Of a stretch of DNA of 64,000 bases, positions 1-7,686 are shown piece by piece. The DNA is from Exiguobacterium sibiricum 7-3 (GTDB lineage Bacteria; Bacillota; Bacilli; Exiguobacteriales; Exiguobacteriaceae), in NCBI RefSeq assembly GCF_000620865.1, contig NZ_KK211190.1:1501971-1565970 (forward strand), written 5' to 3'. Both the position numbers and the translations under genes were made by a program. Position 1 is the first letter of the stretch, and each line of letters opens with the position of its first letter. The notes beneath the pieces are model-generated. The model saw only the letters and a program-made list of their open reading frames with translations. It was not told the DNA's origin and made no database searches.

Positions 1-2
1 GT

Positions 3-776
3 GTCTCGAAATACTTGAGGAACTATAATCAACAGATTTTTCAAGGAATGACCATTCGGCATCTGGTCACCCACTCACATGGTTTAGATGAACGAGATGA
101 CGAATCGATTTACAGGGAGTTCGCTGCAGGTGAAAGTTGGGCCTACCGTGGAATCAATATCCGGATTATCACGGAACTGTTTAAGTATCTGTATGGCTAT
201 GATTTCACTCAGTTATTGAAGGAACGCGTCTTCATGCCGTTAGGATTTACGTCTACCGAGTGGTCAACGGAGGAGTCGGAAGCTTTGGTCAAAGTCATCG
301 ATGACCCTGAGCAGAAGGCAACGTTCCAGCTGTACCCGTATGATGACGGAATGGGTTCAAACCTGCACACGACTGCAAAAGAATTTGCGTTATGGGGAAA
401 TCTTCATTTAAATATGGGACGTCATGACGGAATTCAAGTTGTTCCGGAGGAAGTCATTCGAATCTGTACATCCATTCAAAGTCTTCAGTACGATGATGGG
501 CGACTTCCAGCCAATGGATTGTTTTGGTACGTGCAAGACGAAACAAAGGAAAGAAGTGAGATCGGAGAACGTGTTCCAAAGGGTTCTTATCAAATTCTTG
601 GAAACACTGGTCCACTCTTACTCGTAGTACCCGAAAGTCAGCTTGTTGTCGTGAGGATGTATAATAAACGGTATAACTATGGCGGTAAGAACTATCTCCA
701 CTACCTTCGTGAGTTTAGTAACAGAGCCTCGGACGCGTTTGCGATTCCGACATGTTCAAAAATGCATCGACTGTGA
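3..776 (+). CDS. Serine hydrolase, beta-lactamase/penicillin-binding family (5' end outside window)
   Basis: The frame is open to the left edge, so the gene starts before the window; the TTG at 15 is probably internal. The visible part has the class C beta-lactamase-like stretch TIRHLVTHSHGL, followed by WAYRGINIRIITELF in the place of the YxN motif. The SxxK nucleophile motif must lie upstream and cannot be checked. Members hydrolyse beta-lactam-like amides or esters, usually outside the cell; the substrate here is unknown. A strong hairpin terminator follows directly. Family is clear, function is not. Confidence 0.8.
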   Translation, partial: VSKYLRNYNQQIFQGMTIRHLVTHSHGLDERDDESIYREFAAGESWAYRGINIRIITELFKYLYGYDFTQLLKERVFMPLGFTSTEWSTEESEALVKVIDDPEQKATFQLYPYDDGMGSNLHTTAKEFALWGNLHLNMGRHDGIQVVPEEVIRICTSIQSLQYDDGRLPANGLFWYVQDETKERSEIGERVPKGSYQILGNTGPLLLVVPESQLVVVRMYNKRYNYGGKNYLHYLREFSNRASDAFAIPTCSKMHRL

Positions 777-780
777 ACAC

Positions 781-821
781 AAAAAGGTCAGCAAAACACG
801 AACTGTTTTGCTGACCTTTTT
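781..821. terminator. Bidirectional rho-independent terminator
   Basis: An 18-bp perfect inverted repeat (AAAAAGGTCAGCAAAACA and its complement) surrounds a 5-nt loop. It has A and T tracts on either side, so it can work in both directions. It begins 5 bp after the serine hydrolase stop codon. Confidence 0.9.
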
Positions 822-1056
822 GCCGTGGAATGAGAAAATCTTTTAACTTTCCAGAAAGCGTCACCTTGCTGATCAATATACTTCTATCGCTCAGTATAAT
901 ATCAAGAAAGTAAATGTGTGAATTGTCATTTTTTGTATGTATTATCTGAAGCATTTGCTATAATTTAGTGTGTCCTATTAGCATCTCATGTACATTATCA
1001 CGCATACATACGTTTCGATACGAGCTGAAGCATTAAAAATAAGGCAGGTGAAGCTT

Positions 1057-1965
1057 TTGTTGTGGTTTGGAATGACAATTGGGATTGGGTTGACCCTCCT
1101 ATGTTGTTGGATATTCAAAAAGATGCGTCCACTGTCTCAAGCTTCGACGATTGCCGCATTCGGGAACCATTCCAAAGATATCATGTATATCTTTGAAGTC
1201 AGACCGGTCTATCGCTTTCGTTATATCAGTCCTTCTCTCGATGAACATATCGGTGTTGGAACGGTTGAAGCGAGTTATGCTGATCCGTCCGATTGTTTCG
1301 ACCGGATTCATCCGGATGATCTCGAGATTTTAATGTCGAAAATCTCGGGTAACTGCAACTACGATGAACCGTTCCTGCAACGCTGGCGGACGAATGACGG
1401 TACATATATTTGGTTTGAAGAATATACGACTCCGATTTATGAGAACGGCGAAATCGTTGCCGTTCAAGGTGTGATCCGGAACATGAATGCAGCGAAGGCC
1501 AAACAGCAGGAACTCGAGCAACTGTGTCAACGCGATACGTTGACCGGTCTCTACAATCGCCATGCATTCGACTGCTTGATCGAAGAGATGATATCCTCTG
1601 AAGCCATTCCGCTGGGTGTCCTCACGCTGGATCTGAATGATTTAAAACGGGTCAATGACCGGTTTGGTCATATCGCAGGTGATGCGTTGCTCCAACAGAC
1701 GGCCCTTTGCTTAAGCCGTTTCAGCCAAGAGGCGTTCCGTCTCGGGGGAGATGAATTCGTCATCGTCTGCCAGAGGTACACGGAACAGCAGTGTCTCCAT
1801 TTGCTGGAACAATTACGGAGCGAGTTCCTCAAACATGACCTGTCGATTGCCGTTGGGTTTGCGTATGATGAAGCAACAACCGATGTAGTGACCGTGTTTC
1901 AAAAAGCGGATCAAGCGATGTACAGCGAGAAGCAGCGGACTAAATCACTGGTTGGACTGAACTAA
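1057..1965 (+). CDS. PAS-GGDEF protein, probable diguanylate cyclase
   Basis: One N-terminal membrane segment (about residues 4-22) is followed by a PAS domain of the PAS_3 type (FDRIHPDDLEILM, then RWRTNDGTYIWFEEYTTPI) and a C-terminal GGDEF domain with an intact RLGGDEF active loop. It should make cyclic di-GMP in response to a signal sensed by the PAS domain. The inhibitory I-site reads RFSQ instead of RxxD, so product inhibition is probably lost. The frame is open to an ATG at 988, but that has no ribosome binding site. AGGTGA at 1046-1051 favours TTG at 1057 or 1060. It stands alone and converges with the next gene. Confidence 0.85.
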   Translation: MLWFGMTIGIGLTLLCCWIFKKMRPLSQASTIAAFGNHSKDIMYIFEVRPVYRFRYISPSLDEHIGVGTVEASYADPSDCFDRIHPDDLEILMSKISGNCNYDEPFLQRWRTNDGTYIWFEEYTTPIYENGEIVAVQGVIRNMNAAKAKQQELEQLCQRDTLTGLYNRHAFDCLIEEMISSEAIPLGVLTLDLNDLKRVNDRFGHIAGDALLQQTALCLSRFSQEAFRLGGDEFVIVCQRYTEQQCLHLLEQLRSEFLKHDLSIAVGFAYDEATTDVVTVFQKADQAMYSEKQRTKSLVGLN

Positions 1966-1976
1966 GATGCTCCGCT

Positions 1977-2876
1977 TCATTGCGACACGTCCTTTACTGG
2001 AGTTTGGTCGAGCTGTCGGATGGCCGCGATGACAAGTTCCGGCCGGTCGAGGTGAACGGCATGACCTGCTCCTTCAGCAAATCGAATCGTTGCCGTTTTT
2101 GTCAGGTTCGCCTGTCGTAATATGAGTTGATGCCATCTCTCTTCTAGCTGACGCACTTCCGTTTCCGGTAATCCGTCCTGCAGTCCTTCGGCAATGGCTT
2201 GCCTTTGATCCCGTCCGATGATAATCAGCGGCACGTCGGGAAACGTGTTTCGTTTTATCCGTCGTGCATCCATTTTCCAGTGTGTGACTTCGGTCGCCAT
2301 CATCGCATACAGTGCCGGTTCGGTCTGGAAGTCAAGCAGTGCCGACTGAATCGTTTGTGGTAATTGCTGTTGCGCAGGCGTCAGTACCGGTTGAACCAAA
2401 TGACGTAATTGATCCTTCCTTTGTGTTGCGTAATGCCGGCATTGTTCAATCCAGGTGGCATCAGATGACAGGGTATCAAGCACCGGTGTATCAAGAGTAT
2501 CCAGTTCGTGTAAGTCAACCGACGTCGAATCGACCAAAAGCAATCCTTTTAACTGATCGGGATGACGAATCGCAAACTCTTGCGCAATCAGTCCCCCGTA
2601 GGAATGGCCGACCAGGAGAATCGGTTCGTCTACGTTGCAATGGGTCAATAGTGTCTTTAGTTGTTGAACAGCGTGACTGGTCCGGTGAACCCCGTCCCCT
2701 TCCCTCCATGAATGCCGGTGGAAGCTGAGCACTCGGTTGGTTGTTTGAAGTGTTTGGACAATCTCATACCACTCATGATAGGAACAGCCCATTCCGGTCA
2801 AAATCACGATGGGTGTTCCGGCTGTTTGTGTATCCAGATACTGTACTGGGTTAAATGAAGATGTTTTTGTTTGCAT
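1977..2876 (-). CDS. Alpha/beta hydrolase
   Basis: A 299-residue cytoplasmic alpha/beta hydrolase of the abhydrolase_1 type. The nucleophile elbow is GHSYGG, a candidate acid lies in the IIGRDQRQ region, and the catalytic histidine is in GAGHAVHLDRPE. The frame runs to an ATG at 2894, but AAGGAG sits six bases before the ATG at 2876, which I take as the start (MQTKTSSF). It is monocistronic. Substrate is unknown: the family covers esterases, haloalkane dehalogenases and C-C hydrolases. Confidence 0.85.
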   Translation of the reverse strand: MQTKTSSFNPVQYLDTQTAGTPIVILTGMGCSYHEWYEIVQTLQTTNRVLSFHRHSWREGDGVHRTSHAVQQLKTLLTHCNVDEPILLVGHSYGGLIAQEFAIRHPDQLKGLLLVDSTSVDLHELDTLDTPVLDTLSSDATWIEQCRHYATQRKDQLRHLVQPVLTPAQQQLPQTIQSALLDFQTEPALYAMMATEVTHWKMDARRIKRNTFPDVPLIIIGRDQRQAIAEGLQDGLPETEVRQLEERWHQLILRQANLTKTATIRFAEGAGHAVHLDRPELVIAAIRQLDQTPVKDVSQ

Positions 2877-3032
2877 GTGATTCTCCTTGTGCAATCAGTT
2901 TAACGAAATAGACGAATATAGATATAGTGATGTTCTGTACAGATGTAAGATATCCTGTTTAAGTGTTTCAATTATTTTTATGTTAATATTACGGTAATTG
3001 AAATATATATAATGAATAGGAGTTGCTATTTC

Positions 3033-3716
3033 ATGACCCTCTCCGCTGTTTTATTTGATCTCGACGGGACGTTACTTGATCGTACGACTTCTTTGCAGCT
3101 CTTTTTGAAATCTCAACATGCTCGTCTGATTGCGCCCGTTTCAACTTGTCCACTTGCCGCTTATCAAACCCTCTTTCTGACCTTTGATCAAAACGGTCTC
3201 GTTTGGAAGGATGTCGTCTATCAAAAACTAATCACCCACTTTCAGCTTGAAGGTGTCACTGCTACTGAGTTGTTACAAGATTATCTCTCGTCGTTTGCCT
3301 CAAGCAGTGTCTTGTTTCCTCAAACGCTCGAACTTTTGCAACGTTTATCACACAAGTATCGTCTTGGGCTCATAACGAACGGTCGGAGTGACTTGCAACG
3401 ATCGGTCATCGCCCACCATCAGTTGGAGACATTTTTTGATCCGATCCTGATTTCGGAAGAAGTTGGTCTTGCGAAACCCGATCCGGCTTTGTTCCTCCGT
3501 CCCGTAAAAGACTGGGGACTCACACCGGAACAGGTCCTGTTTATCGGGGATCATCCACTGCACGATATCAAAGGAGCAGAAGCGGTTGGCATGACAGCGG
3601 TATTAAAAAGTAATCGACCGGTCGTCAATAGTCCGTCCTCCTACACTGTGAACGATTGGTCGGAACTCGAACCCTTGCTCATCCAACTTAACTTAGAAAG
3701 AAGGTCACGCTTATGA
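3033..3716 (+). CDS. HAD-superfamily hydrolase (phosphatase-like)
   Basis: All four HAD motifs are present: FDLDGTLLD with the nucleophile and acid aspartates, LITNGRSD, KPDP and FIGDHPLHDIKGA. The helical cap inserted after motif I marks a C1-cap phosphatase similar to YjjG or phosphoglycolate phosphatases. The upstream ATG at 3012 lies before the ribosome binding site AGGAG (3018-3022), so the start is ATG 3033. The stop overlaps the next start as ATGA, so it is translationally coupled to the GNAT protein. Substrate is not predictable. Confidence 0.9.
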   Translation: MTLSAVLFDLDGTLLDRTTSLQLFLKSQHARLIAPVSTCPLAAYQTLFLTFDQNGLVWKDVVYQKLITHFQLEGVTATELLQDYLSSFASSSVLFPQTLELLQRLSHKYRLGLITNGRSDLQRSVIAHHQLETFFDPILISEEVGLAKPDPALFLRPVKDWGLTPEQVLFIGDHPLHDIKGAEAVGMTAVLKSNRPVVNSPSSYTVNDWSELEPLLIQLNLERRSRL

Positions 3717-4108
3717 CAACTGCCTATCAGATCCGCCCGTACCAAGATCAGGACTTCCCCGCCATTCAGCGCTTAAATGCTGCGGAAGGCTGGAACCAAC
3801 TCGTCCGTCTCCATGAACGGACCCAACTCGCTTGGCAACACTCAAACGCTGCGCTTGTCGTCGAACATGCGGGGGAGGTCATCGGTTATGTCCGCGGAAT
3901 GACAGACACTCAGGTCACGTTGTACATCTGTGAATTACTGATTGAGGCCGATTTCCGTGGCCAAGGTCTTGCTCAACAGCTGTTCGCCCGTCTTCATGAC
4001 TGGTATCCGACGACCCGGATTGAGGTCCTGGCGTCAAGCAGCTCGGAAAGTTTTTACCGCGGTCAGGCGTTCCGCCCGTTTTACGGCTTTCGGAAGTCCT
4101 TTGAGTAA
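3713..4108 (+). CDS. GNAT-family N-acetyltransferase
   Basis: A 131-residue single-domain GNAT. The acetyl-CoA loop appears as LIEADFRGQGLAQQLF, preceded by the strand VTLYICELLI, and the fold ends in SSSSESFYRGQAFRPFYGF. The start overlaps the HAD gene stop by 4 bp, so the two are co-translated. Acceptor is unknown. The pairing hints at a small-molecule repair or modification unit, which is inference only. Confidence 0.88.
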   Translation: MTTAYQIRPYQDQDFPAIQRLNAAEGWNQLVRLHERTQLAWQHSNAALVVEHAGEVIGYVRGMTDTQVTLYICELLIEADFRGQGLAQQLFARLHDWYPTTRIEVLASSSSESFYRGQAFRPFYGFRKSFE

Positions 4109-4114
4109 TTGGTG

Positions 4115-4954
4115 TTACTGGTTCAACTGCTCCCAGACATCATCAAATACTGGCCCGTTGACGGCAAAGTAACGGTCGAGCGGTTCATAATAAACATAGC
4201 CTTCACGAATCAACCGGAATTGGTTCGTCACCCCGTCTGCCATCGTCACGTTCAGAATCCGTAGATCGGTGTCATTTTGATACTCGACGACATCCGCCGC
4301 AAGATCCGACTCGCGTAACGGAACCGCCTTGCTCAATTCAGCAAATAATTGACGCAGCCGGGATTCTGCAGAAATCGGTTCCGAGTTGGTCGATTCCCAT
4401 GTCGAGAACGTTTGATAATTAGCACGAAGAATTGTCTGTTGCAGGTGAAGCTGTTGGAAATAATCCGGACGGAATGTCGACCGGTCCAGCACGCGGACGA
4501 TTTCAGCCCCGTCCTCCTGTCCGACCGCGAGCAGTCGGATCGCGGGATCATATCCTTTTACGACGTAAATCGTATAATTCTCTAGATTCGATCCAAGTGA
4601 TTGCTTGACGTTAACGGCTTCCGCGCCTTCGGTCCAGGTATTTTTGGAGACACCTAACTTTTGTCCACGCAACTGAAACTCCGTTTCTTCGGCGATTGTC
4701 GTATCACTTTGCAGGTATATCGCTTTCTGGTAGACAAGTCCTGGAGTCATCGAGGCGGTCGATTGGTCGATCGGCGGCTGGATCCAGGATTCAATCCGAT
4801 CATATGGCAACAGACCAATCAGCAGACTAGCTGCTAAAATCAGTTGCGGTAAACGATGTTTCCGTTTTTTCCGGCGGAGTCCCTGCTCCATCCGGGCGTG
4901 AACGGTATCCGGTACGGGAATGCCTTTTAATGCTGTCTCAAGTTGCTGTTTCAT
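4115..4954 (-). CDS. Membrane partner of the ECF sigma factor, probable anti-sigma factor
   Basis: A 279-residue protein with a short cytoplasmic N-terminus (MKQQLETALKGIPVPDTVHARM), a basic stretch RRKKRKHR, one membrane segment (about residues 34-50) and a large extracytoplasmic domain. This layout, and the 4-bp ATGA overlap with the sigma gene, is typical of membrane anti-sigma factors of the DUF4179-like type. It would hold the sigma factor at the membrane until an envelope signal. The family assignment rests on layout and context more than on a motif. Confidence 0.75.
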   Translation of the reverse strand: MKQQLETALKGIPVPDTVHARMEQGLRRKKRKHRLPQLILAASLLIGLLPYDRIESWIQPPIDQSTASMTPGLVYQKAIYLQSDTTIAEETEFQLRGQKLGVSKNTWTEGAEAVNVKQSLGSNLENYTIYVVKGYDPAIRLLAVGQEDGAEIVRVLDRSTFRPDYFQQLHLQQTILRANYQTFSTWESTNSEPISAESRLRQLFAELSKAVPLRESDLAADVVEYQNDTDLRILNVTMADGVTNQFRLIREGYVYYEPLDRYFAVNGPVFDDVWEQLNQ

Positions 4955-5478
4955 CCGGACTCTCTTCCTTTCGCTTGATGGCGTTGTAGTTTTTGAATCG
5001 CCCAGTATAACGTACTTTTCACCGTACTGATCGGAATGTCGAGTAAATCAGCAATTTCCTGAAAGGAATAATCGGCTTGATACCGTAACGTGACTAACGA
5101 CCGTTCCTTGACATCGAGTCGTTCAAGTAAATCAGTCAGGTACAGTTGATCAATGACCACATGTTCAAACGACGGGATTTGCGGCTCACCCCTATCCTGT
5201 GCCGTATCGTTTGTCCAGACCAGCACTTGGTATTTCTTAAGATGATCGAGTGCTGCATTGATCGTGATCCGGGTCAGCCAAGTCTTAAAATAGGTGACAT
5301 CCTGCAGTGACTTTCGGTACTTCCAGGCGCGAAAAGCGACTTCCTGCACGTTTTCGAGCGCTTCCTGCTCGTGTTTTAAATACAGATACGACATCCGGTA
5401 AATATAGCGTTCTTCGGCATATAACGCTGCGAGAAACACATCATCCGTCCAACTCCCGGCGATTTTTTTACGAAACAC
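4951..5478 (-). CDS. ECF-type RNA polymerase sigma factor
   Basis: A 175-residue sigma-70-family protein with region 2 (YIYRMSYLYLKHEQEALENVQEVAFRAW read in two parts) and region 4 (RSLVTLRYQADYSFQEIA then DIPISTVKSTLYWAI). It resembles SigV/SigM-type sigma factors of Bacillus. The start is GTG at 5478 behind GGGGGGAG. It is followed by its membrane partner with an ATGA overlap. A TGAAAC box upstream (see separate entry) suggests autoregulation. Confidence 0.92.
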   Translation of the reverse strand: MFRKKIAGSWTDDVFLAALYAEERYIYRMSYLYLKHEQEALENVQEVAFRAWKYRKSLQDVTYFKTWLTRITINAALDHLKKYQVLVWTNDTAQDRGEPQIPSFEHVVIDQLYLTDLLERLDVKERSLVTLRYQADYSFQEIADLLDIPISTVKSTLYWAIQKLQRHQAKGRESG

Positions 5479-5504
5479 AGCACTCCCCCCTTTCTTCTCT
5501 ATTC

Positions 5505-5535
5505 ATTAGACTGATTAAAAGCCGATTTAGTTTCA
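5505..5535 (-). promoter_or_regulatory. Candidate autoregulated ECF promoter
   Basis: Reading leftward, a TGAAAC -35 box (complement of 5530-5535) is followed after 16 nt by CAGTCTAAT (complement of 5505-5513). ECF promoters in Bacillus typically have TGAAAC, 16 nt, then CGTC or CGTA. The -35 is exact and the -10 imperfect. It lies just upstream of the sigma gene. Confidence 0.5.
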
Positions 5536-5572
5536 AAAATCTGTAAAAAATTATACGACAGGAGATCGTTAG

Positions 5573-5977
5573 ATGAACTTTTATACTGCTAGCAGCTTCC
5601 GCAACATCGAAGACGTCCGTTTCATAAACGACCAACTGATTAAGCAAGGTCATCACCTGACGTACGACTGGACGCAATCGGAACGGGTCGATACACCGTC
5701 TGCCCTGCAACGGATTGGACAGCTGGAACTCGATGCCGTCCGGGCGAGCGATTGCATGATTTTAGTCCTCCCTGCCGGAAAAGGCAGTCACGTCGAGCTT
5801 GGGATTGCTCTTGCCTCTCAAATTCCGATTTTTCTTTGCATGACGGACGAAACTTGTTGGACCGGTCCGGAAGCGAGCACGTTTTATCATATTGATGGCA
5901 TTATGAAGTGTATCGGCCCTCCCCAAGACTGGGTCCAGACTATTCTAGACGCAATGAACGAGCAGACTGTCCGGTGA
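5573..5977 (+). CDS. Nucleoside 2-deoxyribosyltransferase-like protein
   Basis: A 134-residue Rossmann-like protein. The opening FYTASSFRN, the strand SDCMILVLPAGKGSHVELGIAL with the catalytic-type glutamate, and a following IPIFLCM strand match the NDT/MTH538 superfamily, which cleaves or transfers N-glycosidic bonds of nucleosides. The ribosome binding site is AGGAG before ATG 5573. It diverges from the sigma operon and ends at a strong terminator. Related small proteins are often annotated only as group-specific, so substrate is open. A nucleotide-cleaving signalling role cannot be excluded. Confidence 0.7.
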   Translation: MNFYTASSFRNIEDVRFINDQLIKQGHHLTYDWTQSERVDTPSALQRIGQLELDAVRASDCMILVLPAGKGSHVELGIALASQIPIFLCMTDETCWTGPEASTFYHIDGIMKCIGPPQDWVQTILDAMNEQTVR

Positions 5978-6020
5978 GATTGTGCTGAAAGAACGAATCT
6001 GCCAAAGTGTTAATATGCCT

Positions 6021-6051
6021 CAGCTAAACACAACGTTTAGCTGATTTTTTT
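6021..6051 (+). terminator. Rho-independent terminator
   Basis: CAGCTAAAC, a 5-nt loop, GTTTAGCTG, then a run of seven T. It ends the transcript of the deoxyribosyltransferase-like gene. Confidence 0.9.
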
Positions 6052-6177
6052 ATTCTCATTCGACCGGAAACTTCTGTTTCAATTTTCTATTCTCTATGTA
6101 ATCATCTTTTATAAATAGACAAAATTTTCAAATAATATTACACTTATTTTACCTTAATTTGTAAAAGGAGTGGTTTG

Positions 6178-6873
6178 ATGGATATCTTAGTCAAAGACGT
6201 CTCGCACACATTCAACCAGGTGGGACTACAGAGTGAAGTCTTAAAAGCGTTGACCTGTCAGTTTTCCGCGAGTGACATCACCGCCCTTGTCGGTCCGTCC
6301 GGATCAGGGAAATCGACGTTTTTAAGTCTGATCGGCTCGCTCGACCGGCCGACATCGGGGCAAATCGACTATGACGGACAAGACATCACGAAGTGGAAGA
6401 ACCGGCAATTGTCAAAGTTCCGGGCGCAGGAAATCGGTTTTGTCTTCCAACAGTTTCACCTGTTGCCCGCGTTGACGGTCAAAGAAAATCTGCTCGTTCC
6501 CTTACTGAAACAAAAAACCGACTTCAACAAAGAAGACCGGATTGCGGAAATCTTGGAAAAAGTCGGACTGACAGCGAAACAGGATGCCTTGCCGGCGCAA
6601 TTGTCCGGCGGGCAACAGCAACGGGTCGCGATTGCCCGAGCCCTGATCAATCGGCCGCGCTGGATTCTCGCCGACGAACCAACCGGTAATCTCGACTCGG
6701 TCAACGGGGAGATGATCTTTCAACTGTTGCTCGATCTCCATCAAGAAGAACAATGCGGCATCTTGTTCGTCACGCACGATTTGGCCCTGGCCGAACGGGC
6801 GGACCGGATTCTATTCATGCAGGATGGACAGATTGTTGAAGACCGGCGGAAACAGACCGTTCGGAGTGTGTAA
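6178..6873 (+). CDS. ABC transporter ATP-binding protein (MacB/LolD type)
   Basis: A 231-residue ATPase with Walker [10 protein letters not shown], signature LSGGQQQR, Walker [10 protein letters not shown] with catalytic glutamate, and H-loop FVTHD. This type drives type VII (MacB-like) ABC machines with FtsX-fold permeases. AAAAGGAG at 6163-6170 supports ATG 6178 rather than the TTG three bases earlier. It is the first gene of a three-gene operon with an unknown membrane protein and a large FtsX-type permease. Confidence 0.95.
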   Translation: MDILVKDVSHTFNQVGLQSEVLKALTCQFSASDITALVGPSGSGKSTFLSLIGSLDRPTSGQIDYDGQDITKWKNRQLSKFRAQEIGFVFQQFHLLPALTVKENLLVPLLKQKTDFNKEDRIAEILEKVGLTAKQDALPAQLSGGQQQRVAIARALINRPRWILADEPTGNLDSVNGEMIFQLLLDLHQEEQCGILFVTHDLALAERADRILFMQDGQIVEDRRKQTVRSV

Positions 6874-6893
6874 AAACGATTCATGGAGGCGAG

Positions 6894-7670
6894 GTGGGAT
6901 TCATCAAAACGTTCCGGTCCAAACTCATTGTATGCATGATTGGTTCATCCGCCGTCTTTTTTCTGCTGTTGTTTACGACACAATCGGTCTATCAATCCTT
7001 TCGGCAAGCAGACTTTTCTGAACAGGAAACGACGGTAAAACGGGGATGTGGAAAGGATTCGTTGTCAAATCGGATTTTTTCAAAATATAACTGTTCCGAA
7101 GGGATCATCCGAGAAGATTCCGAGGGTGAAATTCTTGGGGGTGCGACTGGGAAAACGGAAAAGATCGAAGGTGCTTCACGCGGAAAAGTAAAAACGGCTG
7201 AATCGGCCTCTTTCTTCGAAACAACCAAGGAAGCCGCCCGTTCCAAGTCGTCCTATTGGTTATGGGCAGGTCTGTTGCTTGCCGGGTTCTTCATGTTCTT
7301 CATCTCTCATCATTTCAATCAGCGACGGCTCCGGAATCGCCCAATCAGCGAAACTTCCGTAATCCATAACCGGACCGCCTTACCACGACCATTCTCGATT
7401 CATCCGACGAGCACACCCAAGATGCCCGTTCCACCGCAGGAATCTGTCCGGCTGCTCTTATTCGACTTCAATCAGCAATTATCAAAACCATTGCAACGCC
7501 GACGGCACGAGTCGCTGACAGAGTGGACGCAGCGAATTGAGTTGTCGACGTCACTTGCGCCCTACCTGATTACCCGCTATGCAACAGAGACAGATGTTGA
7601 TCCAAACGAACTCCGTCACTTCAAACAGGATTTAACAACGTATTTACGCCATCAGTCTTCCCATCACTGA
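6894..7670 (+). CDS. Unknown two-segment membrane protein of the ABC operon
   Basis: A 258-residue protein not recognised with confidence. One membrane segment lies near the N-terminus (about residues 10-28), then a polar loop of about 90 residues rich in G, K, E and S, a second segment (about 123-139) and a cytoplasmic C-terminal helix-rich domain. That domain (LLLFDFNQQLSKPLQRRRHESLTEWTQRIE in parts) loosely recalls the C-terminus of DUF4129 proteins. Start is GTG 6894 behind GGAGG with a short 4-nt spacing. It sits 20 bp after the ATPase and 16 bp before the permease, so it is probably an accessory subunit. Confidence 0.6.
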   Translation: MGFIKTFRSKLIVCMIGSSAVFFLLLFTTQSVYQSFRQADFSEQETTVKRGCGKDSLSNRIFSKYNCSEGIIREDSEGEILGGATGKTEKIEGASRGKVKTAESASFFETTKEAARSKSSYWLWAGLLLAGFFMFFISHHFNQRRLRNRPISETSVIHNRTALPRPFSIHPTSTPKMPVPPQESVRLLLFDFNQQLSKPLQRRRHESLTEWTQRIELSTSLAPYLITRYATETDVDPNELRHFKQDLTTYLRHQSSHH

Positions 7671-7686
7671 ATAAAGGAGAATCCCT

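Noticed and set aside
2312-2728. Long open frames on the strand opposite the alpha/beta hydrolase
   Set aside because: Antisense shadow: no ribosome site and no domain, whereas the leftward frame has a full catalytic signature.
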